A program made the translations under genes and the position numbers. The notes under the pieces are model-generated. The model had not been told where the DNA came from. It made no database searches and was given only the letters and a program-made list of their open reading frames with translations. A stretch of DNA of 35,010 nucleotides from Hydnum rufescens UP504 (lineage: Eukaryota; Basidiomycota; Agaricomycetes; Cantharellales; Hydnaceae), in the NCBI GenBank assembly GCA_014904985.1, contig MU129290.1:1-35010 (forward strand). The letters are read 5' to 3'. Each line of letters begins with the position of its first letter. The stretch's first letter is position 1. This document shows, in pieces, positions 10,114 to 17,193 of this stretch.

Positions 10114-10262
10114 GCCAAATCATTATTTATTAATTTATTATTATTATTATTATTATTGTTATTATATTAGTATATACATCCATCAGTTCACCCCATACCC
10201 AAGAAGAGCAGCCAGAGGCTGCTCTTCTTTCACAATTATAGCTAAAAGAAAAAAAGACTTAC
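10112..10262 (-). other. left unit L5: predicted intron with X hairpin
   Basis: Minus-strand donor GTAAGTC at 10262, with a second possible donor, GTAAGTATC, at 10279. A 13 bp X stem, AAGAAGAGCAGCC, at 10201-10229. Branch-like TATACTAATAT, an ATT-repeat tract, and acceptor GGCAG at 10112-10113. It is the outermost unit of the left array and is duplicated in element 1. Confidence 0.6.
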
Positions 10263-10432
10263 CTAAAGGGGATACTTACCTCCACCCCAGTTGGGGATGC
10301 CATTCGCCAGTTTCGTTTGCGGTTTTCATTCACCAGTTTCATTTGCGGGTTTCGTCACAGGTTTCGTTCATGGCATGTCATTCGGTGGGTTTGTGGTCAG
10401 GGTCGGGGTTTGCGCGGGTTCTGCTACAAGAT

Positions 10433-10573
10433 CTAGATAAATAAATAATAGATTAATGCAGCGCAAAAAGAGCAGCTTACACTGCTCTTTTTGCGCCACA
10501 AGAATTAAAAATAAAAATAAAAATAACACTTACCTTGTAGTACCCCACACCCGCTGCAGGGGGTGTGGGGTAC
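10433..10573 (-). other. left unit L4: Y hairpin, donor, X-hairpin intron
   Basis: Y stem of 13 bp, GTACCCCACACCC (10540-10573). Donor GTAAGTG at 10533. X stem of 15 bp, GCGCAAAAAGAGCAG (10461-10496). Acceptor TTATCTAG at 10433-10434. The predicted intron is 101 bp. The Y stem has CCCC/GGGG where other units have CCAC/GTGG, so both strands of the stem changed together. Confidence 0.75.
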
Positions 10574-10647
10574 TGGGCTGGTTGGTGGGTTGATGGGTTG
10601 ATTTGGGCAGGGGTGTGTGTTTGTGCATTGGGGTTGGACACCCCAAC

Positions 10648-10789
10648 CTAGAACAGAGAGCAATATGTTAGTTAAAATCAAAAGTCATGCAAAGAGAGCA
10701 GTGACTGCTGCTCTCTTTGTGCATTTGTAGCTATTCAAAAATATACATACCTTATATAGCCACACACCTGCCACAGCAGGTGCATGGCT
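10648..10789 (-). other. left unit L3: Y hairpin, donor, X-hairpin intron
   Basis: Y stem AGCCACACACCTGC (10758-10771 with 10776-10789, one mismatch). Donor GTATGTATAT at 10750. X stem of 12 bp, CAAAGAGAGCAG (10690-10719). Branch-like TTTTAACTAAC. Acceptor GTTCTAG at 10648-10649. The predicted intron is 103 bp. Confidence 0.75.
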
Positions 10790-10835
10790 CTCTGTTTCCC
10801 TGCTCGTCTTCTCTGTGGCTTCCTGTGTGTGTCAT

Positions 10836-10929
10836 CGTTTGTGCATTTGTTCGTTTGTGCATTTGTGCATTTGTTCGTTTGTGTGTTTGTTCATTTGTTC
10901 ATTTGTTCGTTTGTTGGCTTGTTCATTTG
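10836..10929 (-). repeat. octamer minisatellite in the stretch upstream of L3
   Basis: About eleven consecutive 8 bp copies of the form (C/T)(G/A)TTTGT(T/G), read on the plus strand as CGTTTGTG, CATTTGTT and similar. It lies in the presumed exon between units L2 and L3. Confidence 0.8.
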
Positions 10930-11013
10930 ATCCCTGTACCACATCATTCGGGTGTTGATGGGTGGGGTTACAGGGGTTCTCATGTGGTATTCATTCGTGC
11001 AGGAAGTGATGAC

Positions 11014-11160
11014 CTAGAATATAAGATTATGTATTAGTTAAGAGTTAAACAATACGCAAAAAGAGCAGCTTTCACTGCTCTTTTTGCATGGCTGTAGGTA
11101 GTGGGGGGGAGGAACTCACCTGATATGGAACCACACACCTGCCACAGTGGGTGTGTGATT
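11014..11160 (-). other. left unit L2: Y hairpin, donor, X-hairpin intron
   Basis: Y hairpin AACCACACACCTGCC with its near-complement (11129-11160). Donor GTGAGTTCC at 11119. X stem of 13 bp, GCAAAAAGAGCAG (11056-11087). Branch-like TTAACTAATAC. Acceptor ATTCTAG at 11014-11015. The predicted intron is 106 bp. Confidence 0.75.
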
Positions 11161-11204
11161 CCTGGCATGTCATTTGATGCGGTCGCATCCTCATTTGGCA
11201 CAGT

Positions 11205-11340
11205 GCCATATATTGCATCGTTGGTGCATTGCTGTGTCGTGTGCCCATGTCGCATTGCCATACATTGTGTTGCCGTGTCGCATTCCCGTGCATTGCGCTG
11301 CCATGTCGCGTTCCTGTGGGTTGCATTCCCATTTGGCTCT
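11205..11340 (-). repeat. imperfect short repeats in the stretch upstream of L2
   Basis: Repeated TGCC(A/G)TGTCGC and CATTGCGCTGCC-like blocks with a period of roughly 22-30 bp, diverging mainly at CpG/TpG. They occupy the presumed exon between units L1 and L2. Confidence 0.5.
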
Positions 11341-11366
11341 CATCATGCATTGGGTGAGGCCTCAAT

Positions 11367-11510
11367 CTAAAATAAATAAAGGCGCATTAGTAACAAATTC
11401 CAAAGCAGCACAAAAAGAGCAGCTTTCGCTGCTCTTTTTGCACCATTGTATCTACTGGAAAAAAAGACTCACCTTGTGACCACACACCCGCAGTGGCGGG
11501 TGTGTGGTCA
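11367..11510 (-). other. left unit L1: Y hairpin, donor, X-hairpin intron
   Basis: Y stem of 15 bp, TGACCACACACCCGC, loop AGTG (11477-11510), perfect. Donor GTGAGTC at 11472. X stem of 13 bp, CAAAAAGAGCAGC, loop TTTC (11411-11440), perfect. Acceptor TTATTTTAG at 11367-11368. The predicted intron is 106 bp. It is the unit nearest the central palindrome on the left. Confidence 0.8.
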
Positions 11511-11570
11511 TGTGATTGCCTTTTCAGGTGGCTGCTTGTTGTGGTTGTGGAGATAGGAAGCAAGATGCAG

Positions 11571-12220
11571 ATTCAACACCGGCAATTGCTGATATTCAAG
11601 AAGCACCCAAGCGCTGGTGCTGCAAGCACAGTACACAATAGTACCAAGCATGTATATTTAAAATAAATAATATATAATAAATATTTGTCCAGGAAAACCT
11701 GAAGAAGATGATGATAATGAGTCAGAGCTCAATAAAGCATGAGATGGCTAATTGCAGAGTGGATTGGGCCACTTCTATGCATCAGAATTGGCCCAAATTT
11801 AAATATAGTAGTGTCATATATACACTCTACATGGGCGATTGATTATCTCGGATGATTCTCGCATTTTTCAATTTTTCACACCTTCAATTCCCTATTTAGG
11901 GAATTGAAGGTGTGAAAAATTGAAAAATGCGAGAATCATCCGAGATAATCAATCACCCATGTAGAGTGTATATATGACACTACTATATTTAAATTTGGGC
12001 CAATTCTGATGCATAGAAGTGGCCCAATCCACTCTGCAATTAGCCATCTCATGCTTTATTGAGCTCTGACTCATTATCATCATCTTCTTCAGGTTTTCCT
12101 GGACAAATATTTATTATATATTATTTATTTTAAATATACATGCTTGGTACTATTGTGTACTGTGCTTGCAGCACCAGCGCTTGGGCACTTCTTGAATATC
12201 AGCAATTGCCAGCATTGAAT
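11571..12220. repeat. 650 bp central palindrome of element 2
   Basis: Two arms of about 325 bp meet at 11895/11896 within CCTATTTAGG. The arms correspond with few mismatches out to ATTCAA...TTGAAT. Each arm contains AT-rich TATATA-like tracts. Minus-strand units lie to its left and plus-strand units to its right, so it sits where a shared divergent promoter would be. That role is inference. Confidence 0.9.
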
Positions 12221-12278
12221 TTTGCAACTACACAGCCACATCCAGCAACAGAAATGTGACCGCACGAACACAACACAA

Positions 12279-12284
12279 CAGCAA

Positions 12285-12316
<32 letters not shown>

Positions 12317-12319
12317 GCA
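12279..12319 (+). repeat. CAG/CAA trinucleotide repeat
   Basis: About thirteen CAG or CAA triplets in the first presumed exon of the right array. The corresponding left exon has only short CAAC-rich sequence, so the tract expanded on one side. Confidence 0.9.
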
Positions 12320-12349
12320 CACAACCACAACTGCACAACCATGACCACA

Positions 12350-12488
12350 TGACCACACACCTGCTGATGTGGTGTGGTCATAAGGTAAGTTTTGTCTTCA
12401 GTAGATACAATAGCATAAAAGAGTAGCACAAGCTACTCTTTTTGTGCTGCTGTGAATTTTTGTACTAATGTAGCCTTTATTACTCCAG
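12350..12488 (+). other. right unit R1: Y hairpin, donor, X-hairpin intron
   Basis: Y hairpin TGACCACACACCTGC...GTGGTGTGGTCA at 12350-12380. AAG then donor GTAAGT at 12385. X stem AAAAGAGTAGC with its reverse complement (12417-12427 and 12432-12442). Branch-like TACTAAT and acceptor ACTCCAG ending 12488. The predicted intron is 104 bp. The stem has GAGTAG/CTACTC where most units have GAGCAG/CTGCTC, a paired change. Confidence 0.75.
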
Positions 12489-12536
12489 ATCAAAACCAAA
12501 ACAAATGACAGGCCGCACAATGAGTGGGCCCAGGAA

Positions 12537-12674
12537 CCACACCTGCTGCGGCGGGTGTGGTACTATTTAAGGTGAGTTTCCTCACCCCAATAGATGCAGC
12601 CACACAAAAAGAGCAGCTTTGGCTGCTCTTTTTGCATCACTTTACATTTTTTAACTAATAATATTTTATTATAG
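12537..12674 (+). other. right unit R2: Y hairpin, donor, X-hairpin intron
   Basis: Y stem CCACACCTGC, loop TGCG (12537-12560). Donor GTGAGT at 12572. X stem of 13 bp, CAAAAAGAGCAGC, loop TTTG (12605-12634). Branch-like TTTTTTAACTAATAA and acceptor TTATAG ending 12674. The predicted intron is 103 bp. Confidence 0.8.
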
Positions 12675-12771
12675 GTATTGCCACAAATGAAGACCTGTGA
12701 AGCAACCCCCCCAGAATGATAACATGCCCACAAACGGGATCCGCAAATGACGACGTGCCACATGAAGAGAC

Positions 12772-12900
12772 GAACCACACACCCACAGTAGTGGGTGTGT
12801 GGTTCTATACTTGGTATGTACCCCAATGATGCAAAAAGAGCAGCGAAAGCTGCTCTTTTTGCATTGCTTTTAATTTTTAACTAATAATATTTTATTTTAG
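12772..12900 (+). other. right unit R3: Y hairpin, donor, X-hairpin intron
   Basis: Y stem of 15 bp, GAACCACACACCCAC, loop AGTA (12772-12805), perfect. Donor GTATGT at 12814. X stem of 14 bp, GCAAAAAGAGCAGC, with a GAAA tetraloop (12831-12862), perfect. Branch-like TTTTTAACTAATAA and acceptor ATTTTAG ending 12900. The predicted intron is 87 bp. Confidence 0.85.
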
Positions 12901-12996
12901 GTATCGGCACACATGAAGACCATGAAGCAACCCCCCCAGAACGATAACATGCCCGCAAATGGGGTCTGCAAATGATGATGCGCCACATGAAGAGAC

Positions 12997-13132
12997 GAAC
13001 CACACACCTGCATTAGCGGGTGTGTGGTTCTATACTTGGTATGTAATGTACCCCTGACAATGCAAAAAGAGCAGCGAAAGCTGCTCTTTTTGTGTCGCTT
13101 TTAATTTTTTAACTAATGATTTTTTATTCTAG
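12997..13132 (+). other. right unit R4: Y hairpin, donor, X-hairpin intron
   Basis: Y stem of 15 bp with one G-T wobble, GAACCACACACCTGC, loop ATTA (12997-13030). Donor GTATGT at 13039. X stem with a GAAA tetraloop (13062-13092). Branch-like AACTAATG and acceptor ATTCTAG ending 13132. The predicted intron is 94 bp. R3 and R4 are close relatives over the whole unit, pointing to recent tandem duplication. Confidence 0.85.
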
Positions 13133-13219
13133 GTATTGTCACAAATGAAGACCCACAAAGCAAGCCCCCCCCCAGAACAACAACACCCCCATGAACGACA
13201 ACACACCACACGAAGAGAA

Positions 13220-13367
13220 GAGCCACACACCCGCTACTGTGGGTGTGTGGTTCTATATGAGGTAAGTAATAGTGCACCCCCCAATGATGCAAAAAGAGCA
13301 GCTCTTGCTGCTCTTTTTGCGTTCATTGTAATTTTAATTTTTAACTAACACCTTACATTTATTCTAG
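13220..13367 (+). other. right unit R5: Y hairpin, donor, X-hairpin intron
   Basis: Y hairpin CCACACACCCGC...GTGGGTGTGTGG around 13220-13251. GAG then donor GTAAGT at 13262. X stem of 14 bp, GCAAAAAGAGCAGC, loop TCTT (13289-13320), perfect. Branch-like TTTTTAACTAACA and acceptor TATTCTAG ending 13367. The predicted intron is 106 bp. Confidence 0.85.
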
Positions 13368-13542
13368 GTTATCACCTCAACCACCCGCCACACGAACCCC
13401 CCCCCCACCCCCTGGGAAATGACACCGTGACCGGCCAAGCAAATGCCGAATGAAGCCCACCAATGATGACTGGCAAGAGACACCCACCAGACAAAACCCG
13501 GGAATGGGGACCCATGATGCAAGACCACAGAACCCCAAGACG

Positions 13543-13718
13543 AACCACACACCCGCCAAAGTGGGTGTGTGGTAATTAAGGTAAATACAATATGATCACA
13601 CCAAACAGTGAGCTGTGTGTGTAATTAAGTAAATAAATATGATCACAAAGGAGCAGTGTATGCTGCTCCTGTGGTGTAGCTTTTCTTTTTTTTACTAACA
13701 TATTATTCTGTACCATAG
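13543..13718 (+). other. right unit R6: Y hairpin, donor, X-hairpin intron
   Basis: Y hairpin ACCACACACCCGC...GTGGGTGTGTGGT (13543-13573). Donor AAGGTAAAT at 13581. X stem around CACAAAGGAGCAG...CTGCTCCTGTG (13644-13676), less perfect than most. Branch-like TTTACTAACA and acceptor CCATAG ending 13718. The intron is longer (138 bp) because a TAATTAAG-TAAAT-ATATGATCACA block is duplicated inside it. Confidence 0.7.
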
Positions 13719-13797
13719 GTTTCATCTACCCCCATGCCTGAAACGAAACCCGAGAACAACAGAACACGACATGAGGCCACAGAAGCCTGGGATGAAC

Positions 13798-13938
13798 CCC
13801 ACACCCACTTCAGCAGGTGTGGTAATTTTTAAAGTAAGTATTTGCCTTCTATTAGTGTGACCATGCAAAAGGAGCAGCATGTGCTGCTCCTTTTGCGTGG
13901 TTTTTCTTTTTTTACTAACTTATTACTTATTATCATAG
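13798..13938 (+). other. right unit R7: Y hairpin, donor, X-hairpin intron
   Basis: Shorter Y hairpin CCCACACCCACTT...AGGTGTGGT (13798-13823). Donor AAAGTAAGT at 13834. X stem of 14 bp, GCAAAAGGAGCAGC, loop ATGT (13865-13896), perfect. Branch-like TTTACTAACTT and acceptor ATCATAG ending 13938. The predicted intron is 105 bp. GGAG/CTCC replaces the usual AGAG/CTCT on both strands of the stem. Confidence 0.8.
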
Positions 13939-14078
13939 GTATCTTTTGAGCCCTCAATCAAGACCTGCGACGCCACCATACAAACATGCACCCCCCAAAC
14001 AAAACCCATGAACCCCCTAGATGATGACCAGCCCTGGTACCGAGTACGAACCACGCGACCACGGTACAAAACAGTACC

Positions 14079-14210
14079 ACATACCCACTTTGGTGGGTGT
14101 GTAGTGTGTACTACAAGGCTTTTTTTTTTTTAATTTCTATATCTACAACGATGCAAAAGGAGCTGCACAAGCTGCTCCTTTTGCGTCACTTAGTTTTTTT
14201 TACTAACTAG
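14079..14210 (+). other. right unit R8: Y hairpin and X hairpin, degenerate donor
   Basis: Y hairpin ACCACATACCCAC...GTGGGTGTGTAGT (14079-14108). At the expected donor position there is AAGGCTTTT rather than GT. X stem GCAAAAGGAGCTGC with one mismatch, loop ACAA (14153-14184). TACTAACTAG ends the unit at 14210, with branch-like site and acceptor nearly merged. Probably no longer spliceable. Confidence 0.65.
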
Positions 14211-14283
14211 GATCCAAATTGAAGCATGGCAAACACAACCCGTGACCCACACCCAACAGTGAAGTGCCAAGGCACACCCCTAG

Positions 14284-14345
14284 TACACACACCCACCAAA
14301 GCAGGTGTGTGGTGCTATTAGATAGTTTTTTTTTCTGCCAAGTGG
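14284..14345 (+). other. right unit R9: Y hairpin only
   Basis: Hairpin ACACACCCACC...CAGGTGTGTGGT at 14284-14313, followed by a T-rich run with no X hairpin and no clear GT donor. It is the last recognisable unit of the right array. Confidence 0.55.
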
Positions 14346-14545
14346 TATTACTGTAGATAGTTTTTTAAATAAATAAACAAGTAAATAAGAACAAAACATG
14401 GGACTACTGAATGAAACTGGGGGTACATATGTATAATATAGTGATAATAAATAAATAATTATAGACGGAGCATATTATCCCCAATAAGCCATATGGCCTG
14501 CTGTCCTGCAAGTCTGAGAATCTCTAAGTCCCAGTCTAAGGTGAG
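14346..14545 (+). other. right subterminal region of element 2
   Basis: No open frame. An AT-rich block (TAAATAAATAAACAAG) is followed by an exon-like stretch between ATTATAG (ending near 14464) and CTAAG-GTGAGAG (near 14541). The region mirrors the left subterminal ATT-repeat tract in position. Confidence 0.4.
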
Positions 14546-14610
14546 AGGGGCCCCTGGGGGCCCCTTGTCTCATGCAGTGAAATCACCCAGTGGGGCCCCA
14601 GGGGCCCCCA
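14546..14610. repeat. GGGGCCCC-type palindromic modules, element 2 right
   Basis: AGGGGCCCCTGGGGGCCCCT (14546-14565) and TGGGGCCCCAGGGGCCCCCA (14591-14610). Both are inverted relatives of the modules at 8284 and 10061-10113. They form an inverted subterminal repeat 80-140 bp from the element end. Confidence 0.8.
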
Positions 14611-14689
14611 CCTAAAAACCCGCTCTTAGATTGAATAAAAGCAAGGCAAAAGGGCCTAACTAGATATACAATTATGGCTGACTGGTTTG

Positions 14690-14697
14690 GTTTCTAC
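14690..14697. repeat. 8 bp target-site duplication, right of element 2
   Basis: GTTTCTAC, the partner of 9975-9982. The next base, A at 14698, is the last base of the Copia 5' LTR. Confidence 0.85.
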
Positions 14698-14698
14698 A

Positions 14699-14711
14699 GG
14701 TTATGGGCCCA
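14699..14711 (+). promoter_or_regulatory. Copia primer-binding site region
   Basis: GGTTATGGGCCCA begins directly after the last LTR base (14698), where a tRNA primer-binding site is expected. The tRNA was not identified. Confidence 0.5.
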
Positions 14712-14781
14712 TTGCCCTACTGAAAAGCACCACCAGCTATAACCTTTGTCAGCCACCTTGCACTCTACTCAACCAGTCACC

Positions 14782-15472
14782 ATGACTGAATCTGCCAAGC
14801 TATCTGTCACGAAGCTTCGTGGCCATGAGAACTATGCCGCATGGGCTGCTGATCTGCATCTTGTCATTCATCATGCTGGACAATGGTCCTGGGTCCAAGG
14901 GAAAAATGCCACCCCACCTGCTGTGAAAATCATTGGAGCCGATGACACTCCAATTGATGATCCACAGTACGAATCAAAGATGGAGATCTGGGAGAAGGGT
15001 GCCATCAATGTCTTGTACAACATCATCTTCACCTGTGAACCAGCTGTGAAATCCCACATCACTCGCGACAAAATTCCTTCTGTTGCATGGAATAAATTGC
15101 ACTGCATGTATGAACCAAAGGGCCTTTCTGCTCAGTTCTATGCTGCCCAGAAAATATTCTCCTCCTCCCTCTCCAACTTCACATCCATTGCCAACTTTGC
15201 TGCTGCTCTCGAAACTGCTGCTGCTGACTATATCACATCTGGTCCCATTGGTGGCCCCCCCATTCTGACACTCTCCTGGCCCTTGCCCTCCTCCATGGGC
15301 TGCCAGCCTCGTACAATATCATCTGCACCACACTATTCATGGGTGTCACATCAGTGACATTGGATGACATCAAGGGGGCACTAATGGATGAAGAGACACG
15401 CATACAGCAGTCTGTTGCAGACTCGTCTTCAAAAGGTTCATCAGCTGCCCTGCAGGTCAATACCAGGAACTG
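14782..15472 (+). pseudogene. gag: Copia gag, copy A (frameshifted)
   Basis: The start MTESAKLSVTKLRGHENYAAW and the later VAWNKLHCMYEPKG are typical of Copia gag (UBN2-type) proteins, which form the particle shell. The ATG at 14782 is preceded by a CAGTCACC context. Copy A loses one T near 15266, after GGPPI, compared with copy B, so the frame breaks at about residue 160 and the final third lies in another frame. Full-length gag would be about 230 residues, as in copy B. Confidence 0.8.
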
Positions 15473-15492
15473 ATGTGGTCCACCAAAAACCC

Positions 15493-17193
15493 CGAGGAGA
15501 AGGCAAAGTATGAGGAGTGGCTAAAGACAGCCACTGCCATACCTGCAAGAAACTTGGCCACGTAAAAGCCAAATGCCCTGAGAAAACCTCTGGGAGTGGG
15601 AGGGAGGGTCAGGTGAACCTTGTCACTGCTAATTCCACTAATGACAAAGCAGATGTGATGATGGTTGCTGCGATTACTGCTCCTGCTGCAGGAGTAATAG
15701 AAGCCCATTCCACTGCTGCCAAAGCAGACGTCAACACCTTCATGTGATCCACATGGGTCATTGACTCTGGGTGCTCTGATCATATGGCCCCAACTACAGC
15801 TGATTTCACCTCATACCAGACTTACCCAATCCCTCAAAAGGTGCGCCTAGCCAATGGCTCACACATTCTTGCCTATGGGGAAGGCCCTGTGTCTCTACCC
15901 TGGAGTTGTCAGTGGTCATGACAAAACCCTCCAACTCGCCCATGTCCTGCATGTCCCTGAACTGACAAATGCCCTACTGTCCATATGCACCCTTATGCAT
16001 CAAGGCCACGAAGCCATATTCACAGGCAATCAATGCCTCATCCATGCAAAATCTGGAAAAATCATCGCCGAGTCCTGTGAATATGGAACACTACTCCAGC
16101 TGCACCTTCAGTCAACTCACCCACCCTTGCCCCCCCCCTCCTCACCACCTGCCACATCACCCCATGCCCTGCAAGCAACCCACCCAAATCCCTCTCTCAA
16201 CTTACTTCACAAACGCCTTGGTCACCTGAACATTCGCACCCTACAAGACATGCTGCACTGAAAACTTGTTCATGGGGTTGATGGGGTTGCATTCGAAAAA
16301 GTCAGCAATGTTCCCTGTGAGTCATGCATTATAGCCAAACTGGCCCACCTACCCTTTGATGTCGGACACACCCATGCACCTGATATCCTTGGTTGTGTCC
16401 ACTCTGATGTCTGTGGTGAGATGGACATCCCATCACTTGGGGGAAATCTTTATTTTGCCACCCTTGTGGATGACAAGTCTGGGATGGTCTGGACTTGTTC
16501 CCTCAAGTGCAAAAGTGAGTTCACACCTTGGTTCATCAAGATGGACAAAGTCTTTGAGAACTCTATTGGATGTCACATTGGCACTCTATGCACTGACAAT
16601 GGGGGCTGAATATGTCAATACCGAGCTGGAAACATACTGTACAGAACACAGAATCCAAGTCGAACACACCATTGCAGGAAATCCGGAGCAAAATGGTGTC
16701 ACTGAACGCATGAACCACACACTCATGAATAAAGTTCACACCATGCTCAAAGACATGGACTGTCCTCAAGGGCTATGGGCTGAGGCCTTGGCCACTGCCA
16801 CCTATTGTCATCAGCGCACTACAATATCTTCAAATGGTGGCATCACACCCTTTGAGTCATTCTACAACCACAAACCTGACATCTCGCACCTTCATGTCTT
16901 TTATTGTGATGCCTACATCCATATCCCTAAGGGAGATGGTGCCAAGAAATTGGGAGATCGAGCTCGGAAGGTGAAGTTCTTGGGATACCCGGAAGGTGTC
17001 AGCAGATACCGATTCTGGGACCCTGCCATGCACCGCACATATACCAGCCACTCCCCTTTGTTCATTGAAACTGCTCTCCCCCAGCCTGAAGTGGAATTCA
17101 CCACCCCCAAGAGTCAGGATAGTGACGATGCCACCCCTTTGGCTCAGGACCAGCCTAGTGAGCCCTCCACACAAGACCCCCCCAGCCTCCCGC
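15493..17193 (+). pseudogene. pol: Copia pol part, copy A: zinc knuckle, protease, integrase
   Basis: Domains in order: a CCHC zinc knuckle (CHTCKKLGHVKAKC, near 15537), an aspartic protease active site (VIDSGCSDHM, DSG at 15763-15771), a GAG-pre-integrase segment (NLLHKRLGHLNIRTL), and the integrase core (HSDVCGEM, then TLCTDNGG near 16600, then NPEQNGVTERMN). It is broken by TGA codons at 15745-15747 and 16259-16261 and by an extra T that makes a stop right after TDNGG. At 17194 a reversed gypsy LTR interrupts it, so RT and RNase H are missing from this copy. Confidence 0.85.

Larger units (their letters stand above)
9983..14689. mobile_element. element 2: non-autonomous transposon with divergent hairpin/intron arrays
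   Basis: The 4,707 bp element is flanked by the 8 bp direct repeat GTTTCTAC (9975-9982 and 14690-14697). The left end CAGGCTGGTCAGCC and the inverted right end CAAACCAGTCAGCC match at 10 of 14 bases. An 8 bp duplication is known for hAT and for KDZ/Zisupton-type elements; which superfamily moved this one is not shown. There is no long open frame. The interior has GGGGCCCC palindrome modules near both ends, a 650 bp central palindrome, five hairpin units reading left and about nine reading right. It sits one base before the 3' end of a Copia LTR, so it is younger than the Copia insertion. Confidence 0.75.

Noticed and set aside
8273..10444. Plus-strand frames over the left arrays (for example 9950-10444)
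   Set aside because: They read through AT repeats, hairpins and predicted minus-strand introns, and their similarity to each other comes from the element duplication.
10540..11510. Telomere- or rDNA-like repeat block
   Set aside because: There is no TTAGGG-type repeat and no rRNA sequence; the repeats are unit-specific minisatellites inside a mobile element.
12125..12429. Poly-Cys/poly-Ala reading frames across the CAG repeat
   Set aside because: They are reverse-strand readings of a trinucleotide repeat and overlap the palindrome. No domain or consistent frame supports a protein.
12500..13260. Tandem exons coding a repeated peptide over the Y hairpins (such as EPHTRYCGCVV)
   Set aside because: The frame and exon length modulo 3 differ between units, and most exons have stops in all frames. 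T-poor sequence opens frames by chance. A coding role remains possible only if CpG decay removed it.
12840..14184. Bacterial-type rho-independent terminators (stem followed by T run)
   Set aside because: The T runs are part of the stems, the hairpins are symmetric on both strands, and the context is eukaryotic with GT-AG introns.
12350..14340. CRISPR-like repeat-spacer array
   Set aside because: The hairpins recur at uneven 90-260 bp spacing and vary in sequence, with two alternating classes and splice-like signals. There are no uniform repeats with unique 30 bp spacers.
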